In this document: one piece after another, positions 45,860 through 55,026 of the stretch
Layout: each line of letters opens with the position of its first letter
How positions within the stretch are numbered: the first letter of the stretch is position 1
NCBI RefSeq assembly: GCF_020804225.1
Contig: NZ_WJBI01000019.1
Coordinates: 1 to 64,000 of the forward strand
Length of the DNA stretch: 64,000 nt
Source: Methanosarcina sp. DH2
GTDB lineage: Archaea; Halobacteriota; Methanosarcinia; Methanosarcinales; Methanosarcinaceae
Reading direction: 5' to 3'
Made by a program: the position numbers and the translations under genes
Notes under the pieces: generated by a model
The model's input: only the letters and a program-made list of their open reading frames with translations
Told to the model about the DNA's origin: nothing
The model's database searches: none

Positions 45860-46269
45860 AAAAGGCAAAAATTCTGGTCGTTGAAGACCAGAACATCGTC
45901 GCTCTAAACATCAGAAACAAGCTCAAGAACCTGGGTTATACTGTACCTGGCACTGCATCCACAGGAGAGGAAGCAATTAGAAAAGCGGAGCTGACGAATG
46001 CGGATCTTGTTTTGATGGACATCATGTTGAAAGGGGATATGGATGGAATTGAAGCTGCCCGTGAAATAAAAACCCGCCTTAAAATTCCTGTACTATATCT
46101 GACCGCTTATACTGACGATGAAACCCTTGAAAGGGCTAAAATGACAGAACCGGCAGGATATATTTCCAAACCTTTTAAAGAAGAAGACCTGCACAGCAAT
46201 ATTGAGATGGCGCTACATAAACACAGAGCCGAAAAAAAAGAAATTGAGAGCTCCAGTAGTGATGAATAA
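45856..46269 (+). CDS. Single-domain response regulator, coupled to the kinase
   Basis: A 137-residue receiver domain with no output domain. The phosphorylation site is D55 (LMDIML), with acidic residues E10 and D11, T83 (YLTAYT) and K105 (ISKPF). Its ATG overlaps the kinase stop by four bases, so it is very probably a phosphoacceptor of that kinase. Without a DNA-binding domain it must act by protein contact or pass phosphate on. About 20 extra polar residues follow the receiver fold. Confidence 0.94.
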   Translation: MKKAKILVVEDQNIVALNIRNKLKNLGYTVPGTASTGEEAIRKAELTNADLVLMDIMLKGDMDGIEAAREIKTRLKIPVLYLTAYTDDETLERAKMTEPAGYISKPFKEEDLHSNIEMALHKHRAEKKEIESSSSDE

Positions 46270-46677
46270 GACTCTTCAAATGCTTTAACGGAATCTGTAT
46301 CCGATTAAAACAGATACATTTTCCAAACTTGAATTTAAGAGATATTCTAAAAGAGATCTTATAAAATAACGATTCTAAAAGATGTATATCACTCATGTTT
46401 TAACTGAATTTTTCCTTTTTATAGTTCCGGGACATAAGAATTTTTCACGGAGATTTGTTCAGGGAATTAGTCGTGTCCAGGAGAAGTAGTCGTTTCCTGG
46501 AAAAATAGTCGTGTCCAGGAAGTACAATTGTATGCATCATTGAAATTGAGAAAAAAGACTGAATCTGAGGTCATTCGTGATAGAGTTAATTCTAAACTCA
46601 TCGAAAAGTGATAGCAACCGGAAGTGAACCAGGATGAGTCTCAGGTAATTTAAAGCTAAGAAAAACGGGGTGGAAAA
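46270..46677. repeat. Intergenic region with three 19-base direct repeats
   Basis: TAGTCGTGTCCAGGAGAAG (46468-46486), TAGTCGTTTCCTGGAAAAA (46487-46505) and TAGTCGTGTCCAGGAAGTA (46506-46524) follow head to tail, about 150 bases before the second response regulator. Each contains a TCCWGGA palindrome-like core. It may be an operator; otherwise nothing is seen. Confidence 0.65.
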
Positions 46678-47076
46678 ATGGACAAAGCAAAAATTCTGGT
46701 CGTTGACGATCAGAACATCGTGGCCCTAAACATTAGAAACAGGTTAAAAAGCCTGGGGTATGATGTTCCCACTACTGCTATTTCTGGGGAAGAGGCAATA
46801 AGAAAAGTAGAGCTTACAAACCCTGATCTTGTTTTGATGGACATCATGTTGAAGGGAGATATGGACGGGATTGAAGCAGCCCGGATCATCAAATCTCGCT
46901 TTTCAATACCTGTTATTTACCTTACTGCTTATACTGATATTGAAACCCTGGAAAGGGCAAAACTAACAGAGCCTGCAGGGTATATTTCTAAACCCTTCAA
47001 CGAAGAGGACCTTTACAATGAGATAGAAGTGGCTATCCATAAAAACAGGTCAAAAAGAGTAGATGAAGGAAAATAA
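46678..47076 (+). CDS. Single-domain response regulator, paralogue
   Basis: A 132-residue receiver domain, a near duplicate of the preceding regulator (shared AKILVVxDQNIVALNIRN, LVLMDIMLKGDMDGIEAAR, LTEPAGYISKPF). Catalytic residues D10, D11, D55, T83 and K105 are intact. It is separated by 408 bases from its twin, so it probably has its own promoter and may compete for the same kinase. ATG with GGGGTGGAAA just upstream. There is no output domain. Confidence 0.93.
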   Translation: MDKAKILVVDDQNIVALNIRNRLKSLGYDVPTTAISGEEAIRKVELTNPDLVLMDIMLKGDMDGIEAARIIKSRFSIPVIYLTAYTDIETLERAKLTEPAGYISKPFNEEDLYNEIEVAIHKNRSKRVDEGK

Positions 47077-47653
47077 GAAGTCCATTTAACTTTGCAGAAA
47101 ACGGGTAGAGGAGAGGGGAACGTTAGCTATATGTTATGAGCAAAAACCTCACAATGCGGGCTCTGAGAAATGTTTTTCCTGCTCTATAAACCACTTTTCA
47201 ATTTGCAATATTTAAAATTTTCCCGCCAGATAAACTGGCGACGTCTGCAAGAAATTAAAAAACAAAATGAAGTTTGAACAAGAGCGCCTCTGAAAGAAAC
47301 AGAAAAGGCTTGAAAAAACGTAAAAGACTTGAAAAACAGAAAGGGCTTGAAAAAAAAATATTTTTTAGATATTATCTGATTCTATCGTTTGCACCCTTAC
47401 AGATTTTTTCGCAGCTTTAATTTGCTTTTCTTCTGTCAACTTTTCATCTCTTTGCTTCTTTTTAGAAGACCGAACTGATCTCCGGGAAAAATGCAGTATT
47501 ATATGATTAATGATGTTGCTTTTTTGAACTTGGTTCTATTTTGACACCCTTCTGCCTGACTAATTTTTAAATAAATTCTAAAGTTTTAAATAACATTGCC
47601 AAAACTAAAGCCTGCCTTGACCAGCCGATTTAATGAGGCTCGAATAAGACTTT
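47077..47653. other. Gene-free region downstream of the response regulators
   Basis: AT-rich with runs of GAAAAA. It contains one CCAG-type hairpin element in minus orientation (47223-47238, CCGCCAGATAAACTGG). No coding sequence. Confidence 0.5.
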
Positions 47654-47899
47654 CTAGCGCCTGGAGTTCAGAATAGTAGCTATATTGAAAAAAAGCCAGA
47701 GACCCCCAAAGAACCAGAATATGGGACCTGCAGTATTTATAAGAAACTCGCCTTTGACTGGATTATTCGGGTACATATCGATATATAGTGAGCCTGCGGT
47801 CATCGACAGGAAACTTGCAATAGTTATTAAAAGTAAAGCTGTTCGTACTCTGGAAGCCTTTGGATCTGAGCGGGGAAAACCATTGGGAAAACGATTCAT
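47654..47899 (-). CDS. Small membrane protein, hypothetical
   Basis: An 81-residue frame with a basic N-terminus and two clear membrane helices (about residues 19-38 and 53-74), ending in NSRR. Amino-acid composition and helix spacing look like a real small membrane protein, but there is no obvious ribosome site before the ATG and I do not recognise the family. The opposite strand has a competing 73-codon frame that is polar and less protein-like. Confidence 0.45.
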   Translation of the reverse strand: MNRFPNGFPRSDPKASRVRTALLLITIASFLSMTAGSLYIDMYPNNPVKGEFLINTAGPIFWFFGGLWLFFNIATILNSRR

Positions 47900-48284
47900 A
47901 GAATAGATTAGGAGAAGAGAAAATAAATAATTTTTTAAATTAGTCCATTTTGGAGAAAGTTCTCTATCATTATAGAAAATATATATAAGTATTGTTTAAA
48001 TCGTGACTCAATAAAGAGAAGGGCGTTAACTGCATTATAAAAGTTGTGATTGTGGATTGAACCTGTGGATTGAACTGGAGGTTGGATTATAAACTCCATT
48101 AGAAGTATAACGCCCAGAATATTAAAAGTAAGATATCTTATATAAAGCATTCCACTTTTATATTTTTTTCAATGTATATAATTAAACTATATGTGAGTTG
48201 CGTGTCAACAGTATTAAATATAGTTAAGAGAATCAAAGCGGTATTTAACGCTAAAAGTCTCTATTAAAAAATTTGAGAATATGT
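47900..48284. other. Gene-free region before thiI 3' end
   Basis: AT-rich. A 71-codon minus-strand frame (47935-48150) is low-complexity and unsupported. CTTTATATAAGATATC on the minus strand near 48130-48145 is a TATA-like element that could serve the small membrane gene. Confidence 0.35.
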
Positions 48285-49502
48285 TTAGAGCTTAAGAACT
48301 TTTGCAGTTTTCAAAGCCTCGATAACCATAGTTTCAACTTCGAGTTTTTTCTCTTCAAGAACTATAAGATCATAGTTTGCCTTGACTTCTGGACGCTCCG
48401 GGACTGCAGTGCAGCCTCCTGCTGACCTTGTAGAGATATCATAAGTTCCAATTCTACGGGCAATATCCGCGATCTCACTTTTATCAAAGGCGATTAAAGG
48501 GTGATAAATCGGAATAGCAAGCTGGTATATCTCGGCATGCATATTGGCCGCAGTCTGGGAGGCTACCTGTCCGAGGGACGAGCCAGTAATAATTCCGCTT
48601 GCACCTTCTTTTTTCATGATCTCATAGGCTTCCCTGTACATCATGCGTTTGCAGAGAAGGCAGGTGTTTTTTCGGTCACATATTTCTATAAAAGATCTGA
48701 GATTAGGGCCGTGAGGGATCTCATAAGTCGTGAATTGATGCCCTGGTGCCCATGCCTGGAGCTGTCGGATGCAGTCAAAAGCACGTTCTTTTGCCGCGTT
48801 TTCTGCATAAGGAGAGTTGTTGCAGTAAATAGGGGTGATCATTACACCACGCTTCATCATCAGCCATGCAGCAACAGGGGAATCGAGGCCTCCTGACATG
48901 AGCACCACCATATTACCCTGGGTGCCAAGAGGAAGCCCTCCCACTCCTTTAACTGTTTCCAGATAAACATAAGCCATATTCTGCCGCATTTCTACAAAAA
49001 TTTCTTTATCAGGAGAACTTAGATCAACCCTGGGATTTTTTCCTGCTTTTTCAAGCGCGTTCCAGACAGCATCTCCGCAGGTTCTCCCTACATCCGCTGA
49101 TGAGAAAGAATGGTTCCCGCTTCTTCTGGCCCGGATAGCAAAAGACTCTCCTTCTTGAATAAGATCTGTTCCAATAAGGGCACAGGTCCCGGCTGCACTC
49201 TCAAGGTCCGATCCTGTTATTAATGCAGAGGATGTTGAGACAACCCCAAAAACATCTGCTGCCGCTCCAGCTGCACGTGGATCTGTTGTCTCAATAAATA
49301 TCCTGCCCCATTCTCTTCGCATCAAAGAGTATGGAACGCCTCTTGAGTCCAGCATTGCGGCAATGTTCTTCATAAGTATTTTCTCATACCAGTTCCGAAC
49401 TCCCGGACTTTTGAGGGCAAGCTCCCCATATCGGACTATAATAACGTTTGCCTGTTTCTCGGAACCCTTGTTATCCATACTGTTTGTAGAATCGTCATGC
49501 AT
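48285..49502 (-). CDS. thiI: tRNA 4-thiouridine synthase ThiI
   Basis: A 405-residue protein. An N-terminal ferredoxin-like/THUMP part (about residues 20-180, IVRYGELALKSPGVRNWYEK) binds tRNA, and a PP-loop adenylation domain (VVLMSGGLDSPVAAWLM, about 200-216) follows. It has no C-terminal rhodanese domain, as is usual for archaeal ThiI, which uses internal cysteines instead; CxxC is seen in KNTCLLCKRMM (about 275-285), and CTAVPERPEVK near 370. It makes s4U8 in tRNA. Start ATG at 49502; MDNKGS eight residues on is an alternative. Confidence 0.93.
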   Translation of the reverse strand: MHDDSTNSMDNKGSEKQANVIIVRYGELALKSPGVRNWYEKILMKNIAAMLDSRGVPYSLMRREWGRIFIETTDPRAAGAAADVFGVVSTSSALITGSDLESAAGTCALIGTDLIQEGESFAIRARRSGNHSFSSADVGRTCGDAVWNALEKAGKNPRVDLSSPDKEIFVEMRQNMAYVYLETVKGVGGLPLGTQGNMVVLMSGGLDSPVAAWLMMKRGVMITPIYCNNSPYAENAAKERAFDCIRQLQAWAPGHQFTTYEIPHGPNLRSFIEICDRKNTCLLCKRMMYREAYEIMKKEGASGIITGSSLGQVASQTAANMHAEIYQLAIPIYHPLIAFDKSEIADIARRIGTYDISTRSAGGCTAVPERPEVKANYDLIVLEEKKLEVETMVIEALKTAKVLKL

Positions 49503-49997
49503 GTTCTTATTATCTCTTTTTATCCCTTTATCAATAGAATTTCAGGTCCGTTTCGACCTTGTCAGAATTGCCTGTCATATATGCTAATGGTTAGATATAC
49601 TAACGGTTAGTGACAAATGGTTTAAAGCTTTCAGAAAAAAAATTTTTTCCTGGAATAACTGGAAACAGGGTATGATGTGGCAATATACGGGGGACCGGTA
49701 GAAAACTTTAAATACACCGTTGTTTTGAGAATTGTGGGAATTACTGTATGTATATGAAAGAATATTAAAAAACATGAAAAATTGTCCTGGTAGTCTATCA
49801 TTGTTAATCAGTACAAAAAATATACCGACGGTAATATTATTTTTGGAAAATCTATATAAGTCAGGACCTGTATAGTATTGTATGCTATTGTGTACTACGC
49901 ACAATATCGAAGACATTGGGTAAGACTGGGTAAATATTGCCCACCTATCGAAACGACGCAAGTAATAAAAGACAACCACGCCAGGGGTGGAGTACCA
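49503..49997. other. Gene-free region upstream of thiI
   Basis: Divergent AT-rich promoter region. Paired TTAGATATACTAACGGTTAGTGA-like direct repeats of TAA(T/C)GGTTAG occur at 49582-49610. The long minus-strand frame crossing it (49584-50363) does not look like a protein. Confidence 0.35.
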
Positions 49998-50177
49998 ATG
50001 GATACTCTGAAAAAGCTTGCAGGAAAATCGATAGTAACAGCAATTGCTGCTTATAGCCTTCTGCTGATACTGTTTCCTGTTGGCTGGATCGTTTTGCTCG
50101 GGACCGCTATCGGAAAGCCGAGCCCAGAAAAAGGATCTGTCGAAGCGAGAATCCTTGGGGCAGACCTCGAAGTCTGA
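49998..50177 (+). CDS. Small single-helix membrane protein, hypothetical
   Basis: A 59-residue frame with a basic N-terminus (MDTLKKLAGKSIV), one strong membrane helix (about 12-41) and a charged tail. AGGGGTGG lies seven bases before the ATG, a good archaeal ribosome site. The frame is open further 5' to 49878 but without a better start. Function unknown; it sits directly before the hairpin repeats at 50198-50468. Confidence 0.45.
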   Translation: MDTLKKLAGKSIVTAIAAYSLLLILFPVGWIVLLGTAIGKPSPEKGSVEARILGADLEV

Positions 50178-51013
50178 ACCCCCTAGAGAAAAGGCATGGG
50201 TGTCAGAAACCAACAAGGAAGCCCGCCAGGGGTTTCTGGCCAACATTCTTGCCGCCCAGCACCGGTGTCGAAACAAACAAGGGAGCCCGCAAGGCTTCTG
50301 GCCAACATTCGCACCACCCTCTTGCAATCTGAGAACTGGTTCGCGGGTGTCGGAAACAAACAAGGAAACAGCAGTTTCAGGAAAGCAATCCGGCTACCTG
50401 CCATATCAAGAGGCGGATCTGGAAGGGACCGGAGGAAAAAGAGGAAACGGTCGTTTCTGGCAACATTCAGGCAACCCACTTTTTTTATTGCAACTTTTAT
50501 TTTGTTCTGTTTTTTATTAGTTTTATTGTTTTTCAGGTGTATTTTATTCTTTTTTATACATTATTCTTTTTTATACACCTACAGATTTTTTTGACTTATT
50601 TGAGTTACGTATTTTTTATACTGTTATATGTTTGGTTTCTCTATTGTCCCTTTTTTCATAGGAAGACCGCTCGCATGCAAGCATGGAAAAATCGGGTTGC
50701 AATATGAGTCATTCCTGAAAATTCAAAATTCTCATGCCTTCAGTTCCAGTAATTGCGAATTTGAGAAAATGCGTCAAAAAGGAACATGAATTCAATTCAG
50801 TAACTTTAGCTTGTAAAGAGAACTACAGTTGTATAATAAAAATATAGAAAATTTGCTAACAGGAACAACTTTTATCTGCTCTCTTTGAAAACAATTTTTC
50901 CGGTATGCCTGAAATTTTACGTGCATACCGGAATCTTTTTTTCAGCTTATTTTAACCCTTTAGCTTATTTTAACCCTTTAGCTTATTTTAACCCTTTAGC
51001 TTATTTTAACCCT
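50178..51013. other. Gene-free region with variable-stem repeats
   Basis: The first 300 bases are GC-rich repeats (listed separately). The rest is T-rich (TTTTTATT runs at 50480-50620) and carries no gene. The end holds the 18-base minisatellite adjoining the TPR gene. Confidence 0.5.
50198..50468. repeat. Four related repeats with a conserved frame and variable hairpin stem
   Basis: Copies at 50198-50247, 50263-50310, 50345-50383 and 50441-50468 share GGTGTCxGAAACAAACAAGG on the left and TTTCTGGCCAACATTC on the right, with some copies partial. The centre is a small hairpin whose sequence differs but pairs in each copy: CCC/GGG, AGCC/GGCT, GAAAC/GTTTC and GAAACG/CGTTTC. It is not coding in a consistent frame. 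Confidence 0.65.
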
Positions 51014-51015
51014 TT
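50944..51015. repeat. 18-base minisatellite at the end of the TPR gene
   Basis: Four perfect head-to-tail copies of AGCTTATTTTAACCCTTT. The last copy includes part of the TPR gene's stop codon (minus strand TAA at 51016-51014). Confidence 0.95.
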
Positions 51016-54000
51016 AGACCTCATCGGGCTCTGGAACATACCAGTTTTCATTTTCATTTTTCTCATCTTCTTCGGGTTCAGGAATATACCAGTATCCTGT
51101 ATCTTCAGAAGACCCAGCATTATACTCATCAGTGTCTTTATATTTCTCCCCAGATGCAGAGGAATTATTGTTTAGCTGCTGAGAAATTTCAGTTATGTTT
51201 ATGCTGGCGTTCTCTAAAATATTTTCCTCTCCACCATACCATCTCGAGGGCAGCGGATAGTTGATGTCGCCTCTATATGTTTCGGGAATGAAGATACGGG
51301 TTCCCCTGTTCTGAAGGGCTGCTACAAAGCCAGGGTCCATGGCATCAAGTCTTGCCTTGCATATCGAAGCTTCATCGTAATCCTTTATGCGGTAGTGGGC
51401 AAAACGCTTATTATAAAGGGCAGAAGGCGAATTGGGATTTATTGCAAGAGCACTGTCATAGGAGTTAACCGACTCATTAACCTCTCCCATTACATTGTGC
51501 AGATATCCCTTATTATACCATGCCGTTATGCAGTCCGGCTTTAACTGCACTGTTTTATTAAAGCAATCAAGAGCGGCATTGTTACTGCTTATTGCGAAAT
51601 AAGCGCACCCTTTGAAATACCAGGCTGCGGCGTTGTCTGGAGAGTGTTCGAGGGCTTTGTCATAGCTGGCAATTGCTTCCTGATATCTCTCCATTTTAGA
51701 GAACGCAAAACCCTTGTTATTAATCGCATCAACATTTTTCGGGTCCAGCGTAAGAATTTGATCATAACAGGCAATTGCTGCTTCGAAATTTCCCGCAGCT
51801 TCCAGAGCCTTGCCTTGCCGGTACATTATCTCTCTGTTTTCAGGCGTAATCTTGAGAATCTCCCCATATGTTGAAGAGGCTTCCTCATACTTGCCAAGTT
51901 CTTCAAACAAAGAGGCTTTCTCAGCCAGAACCTTCGAATTGGTAGGATCAAGCTCCATGATTCTATCATAATCTTCAAGAGCCTCTTCCTGCCTTTCGGA
52001 TCTGGCTAAAGCAAAAGCTCTACCTTCCAGAGCCTCTATGTTTTCAGGCTCAAGTTCAAGAAGAGGATTGAAACAGGCGACTGCTTCCTCATACCTACCG
52101 AGGCTTACAAGGGCAAGAGATTTACCCTGGAGAGCTTCAGGATCACTGGAGTTAAGAGCAAGTAATTGATCATAGTAAGCAACTGCTTCTTCAGACCTTC
52201 CAAGATTACTCGAGGTAGAAGCTATACCATACCAGGCATTACTCGACTGCGGGTCAATGTCCAGGGCTTTTTTATAACACTCCAGAGCTTCTTCGCTCCG
52301 TCCGAGTTTGTCAAGGGCAGAGCCTTTCTCATACCAGGCTTCAGTGCGTACAGGATTAATTGCAAGAGCCATGTCGTAAGAATAAAGCGCGTCCTCATAC
52401 ATCTCAAGTTTGCTGTAGGTTGAAGCTTTGCCGTACCATGCTGCATCGTAACCGAATTCCGGATTCAGGTCGTTAAAGTTTCCTGAAAAGTCCGAGCTGT
52501 TTTCAGAACTTAAGTACTTGTAGCCCTGAAGGTAAGTCCAGAAACCTCCTGAAATTGCCTTCTGTGGGCTGACATCCATACTTTTACCTTCAACTGTTCT
52601 GGAGGTCGAGTTTCCAGATAACAATTCCATATTCTTGTTCAATCTGAAACGGGCAATAGAATACCCTGAATTTATCTGGAGAGCCTGACTGTAACAGTCT
52701 GAAGCTTCCTGGTATCTTTCGAGCTGATCAAGGAGAAGACCTTTGTTGTACCAGATTTCGGCACTATCAGGGGCAACGGCAAGAACTCTGTCATAACACT
52801 CCAGAGCTCCTTCGTATTCTCCTGTTTTTACCAGGGCAAAAGCTTTACCGTACCATGCAAGCGTGTAATTTTCATCAAGATCAATGGCTTCGTTATAACT
52901 TTTTACAGCATCTTTGTACTGCTCAAGTTTTGAAGAATCATAGCCTTTTTTATACCAGACTTTGGCATATCCGGAATCCAGTTTAAGGGCTTTATCGTAG
53001 CAATCAGCAGCTTCTGCATATCTGTTAAGTCTGTCAAGGTCCTGACCCTTCATGTACCAGACCGTTGCATGTCCTGATTCGGTTTCAAGAATCCGATCAT
53101 AACATTCAAGGGCAGACTCATAATTCTCAAGCTTGTCAAAAGCCAGTCCTTTATCATACCATATTTTAATTGCAGGGGATTTAAACTCGGGAGTTTCAGA
53201 GTAACTGGCAAGTGAAGAGTCGTAAGCATTAAGCTTTTCGAGAAGACCCTCGCCAGCTTCCTCTACCTCAACTCCCACATTAGGATTAAGGGCTCTATCA
53301 TAGCAGACTATTGCAGCGTCGTATTCTCCCATCTCATTAAGCACGGAACCTTTGCCGTACCATGCCTCGGTGTTGTCAGGGCTGTAAACAAGTATCTCAT
53401 CATAGCAATGCAAAGCCTCTTCATTTCTACCAAGCTGTTCAAGGCAGGATCCTTTCTTCTGCAGGGCATTAAGGTTTTCAGGCTCTGAAAGGAGGACAAA
53501 TTCATAACAGGTCAGGGCATCCTGATACATTTCCATCCTTTCAAGGTCTACACCTTTATTATACCAGGCCTCTACAAGGTCAGGATTAAGGGAGATAGCC
53601 TGGTCGTAACACTGTATTGCAGCTTCATAATCTCCTGACATATCATACATTGTTCCTTTCTGAGTCAGGAGTTCAAAATTGTCAGGAGTAATATTAAGAG
53701 CCATCTCAAAACAGCTCATTGCTTCTTCGTAATTCTCAAGTCCTGCGTAAGCTTTTCCCTGCATTTGCAGAGTTTCGGAAGAGTTGGAGCCGAGTTCAAT
53801 TGATCTCTCATAAGAGGCTAAAGCCTCCTGATCAAGACTGAGTTTCTCAGAAGCAATTGCTTTCTGGAACCAGACTCTGGAAAGGTAGTTATCCATAGCG
53901 AGACTTTTTTCGTAAGAGTTGATAGCCTCTACATAATTTTGTGTCTTAAGCTGCTCATTACCCTTTTCATACCAGACGCCGTAAGAAACCGGGAAGGTTT

Positions 54001-54370
54001 CGATAGCCCTGTCATAGCAGACAATTGATTCTTCGTATCTCTCCAGAGCGGCCAGAGCACATCCTTTTCCATACCATGCCATCGATGAGTTAGAGTCCAT
54101 TTTAAGTGCATCTTCAAAGCATCCTATAGAAAGCTCATATTCTTTGAGAGAATAGAGATTATTGCCTTTACTTAACAGGCCTTCTACAGAAGCCGGACGC
54201 TGCGCAAGTACCTCTTCAAGAGTGGGAGCAACAGGTACGTTATCTTCTACAATATTCTTCTGGCTTTCAGCCGCTCCTGCTGCAGGTAAAAAACCTGAGG
54301 TAAAAGATAAAACAAAGGCCAGAAGAATGAAAGAACAAATGATCAAATAAATTTTTTGAATTGAGCTCAT
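51014..54370 (-). CDS. Very large secreted tetratricopeptide-repeat protein
   Basis: An 1118-residue protein with a signal peptide or N-terminal anchor (hydrophobic about residues 8-32), followed by roughly two dozen 34-residue TPR units. These repeat AWYxKGxALxxLxRYEEAxxCYDxAL with strongly biased W-Y-x-K/G-K positions, broken by a less regular insertion near residues 375-400 and 590-640. The C-terminal about 90 residues lack repeats and end acidic and aromatic (GYWYIPEPEEDEKN, NWYVPEPDEV). TPR proteins are scaffolds for protein contacts; here the surface is outside the cytoplasm. No partner gene is adjacent, so its clients are unknown. Confidence 0.9.
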   Translation of the reverse strand: MSSIQKIYLIICSFILLAFVLSFTSGFLPAAGAAESQKNIVEDNVPVAPTLEEVLAQRPASVEGLLSKGNNLYSLKEYELSIGCFEDALKMDSNSSMAWYGKGCALAALERYEESIVCYDRAIETFPVSYGVWYEKGNEQLKTQNYVEAINSYEKSLAMDNYLSRVWFQKAIASEKLSLDQEALASYERSIELGSNSSETLQMQGKAYAGLENYEEAMSCFEMALNITPDNFELLTQKGTMYDMSGDYEAAIQCYDQAISLNPDLVEAWYNKGVDLERMEMYQDALTCYEFVLLSEPENLNALQKKGSCLEQLGRNEEALHCYDEILVYSPDNTEAWYGKGSVLNEMGEYDAAIVCYDRALNPNVGVEVEEAGEGLLEKLNAYDSSLASYSETPEFKSPAIKIWYDKGLAFDKLENYESALECYDRILETESGHATVWYMKGQDLDRLNRYAEAADCYDKALKLDSGYAKVWYKKGYDSSKLEQYKDAVKSYNEAIDLDENYTLAWYGKAFALVKTGEYEGALECYDRVLAVAPDSAEIWYNKGLLLDQLERYQEASDCYSQALQINSGYSIARFRLNKNMELLSGNSTSRTVEGKSMDVSPQKAISGGFWTYLQGYKYLSSENSSDFSGNFNDLNPEFGYDAAWYGKASTYSKLEMYEDALYSYDMALAINPVRTEAWYEKGSALDKLGRSEEALECYKKALDIDPQSSNAWYGIASTSSNLGRSEEAVAYYDQLLALNSSDPEALQGKSLALVSLGRYEEAVACFNPLLELEPENIEALEGRAFALARSERQEEALEDYDRIMELDPTNSKVLAEKASLFEELGKYEEASSTYGEILKITPENREIMYRQGKALEAAGNFEAAIACYDQILTLDPKNVDAINNKGFAFSKMERYQEAIASYDKALEHSPDNAAAWYFKGCAYFAISSNNAALDCFNKTVQLKPDCITAWYNKGYLHNVMGEVNESVNSYDSALAINPNSPSALYNKRFAHYRIKDYDEASICKARLDAMDPGFVAALQNRGTRIFIPETYRGDINYPLPSRWYGGEENILENASINITEISQQLNNNSSASGEKYKDTDEYNAGSSEDTGYWYIPEPEEDEKNENENWYVPEPDEV

Positions 54371-55026
54371 TAAATACCCCGATTTATTCTAATGAGTTCC
54401 TGCGAAAAATTTTTATAAGCAGTCTGTCAGTAGTCTATTAGTTATCAGTATAATTTAAAGTCACTCTGATATGTAATTTCTTAAACAATGTAAACGAGAA
54501 CATTCAGATATAAAAGTAACGAAATAAATTTCTTTTGCTCCCCCCATAGATAATTGTCCAGCCTGGGCCTAATTTCGTCCTATAATCTCCCAGCAAATAC
54601 TCATTTAATTTGAGGAGTTCCTTCCTTATATAATTTATGCAGTTTGGGTCGAAATTATCCGGATTATATAATGGTTATCATATTTTTACTATTTTTATAA
54701 AACTCTTATAAGGCTCTCATATGACTGTTAAATTCTCATCTTATTGTTATATTTCTCAGAATGTTCTATTCACAGGAAACATTAAATTTATTAAAGTTAG
54801 TTATAATGCTTACTGTTTACGGTTAAGTTCCAGTACATTGCAAGTTTTTTATTATGGGAAATTATAATTCTCTTATTTTGCCCGGAGCAATTAGTATTGT
54901 TATTAAAACAGCAAAAACCTTTTCAGTATAACATCATTAAAATATGTTTAAAGTATTATGTTTAAAGTATTATGCTTAAAGTATTATGCGTAAAGTATAT
55001 ACCTCAATATTTCTTATTGCAGAAGT
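54371..55026. other. Divergent intergenic region with a 14-base minisatellite
   Basis: AT-rich. Four copies of GTTTAAAGTATTAT (54945-55000, the last two changed) end about 27 bases before the HD gene. Upstream, CTCCCCCCATAG near 54540 is the only GC-rich patch. No gene seen. Confidence 0.6.

Noticed and set aside
47935-48150. 71-codon minus-strand frame
   Set aside because: Low-complexity AT-rich DNA with no start signal and no similarity that I recognise.
49584-50363. Long minus-strand open frame (259 codons)
   Set aside because: Odd composition (many Cys, Phe, Tyr and Ser), no recognisable motif, no ribosome site, and it runs through the GC-rich repeats and the thiI promoter region on the opposite strand of a better small frame.
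50198-50468. CRISPR-like array
   Set aside because: Unit spacing is irregular, the 'spacer' parts are not unique sequences of equal size, and no cas genes are near.
50885-51175. Plus-strand frame reading Y-F-N-P-L-A repeats
   Set aside because: This is the 18-base minisatellite plus the antisense of the TPR gene's 3' end; period 18 keeps any frame open.
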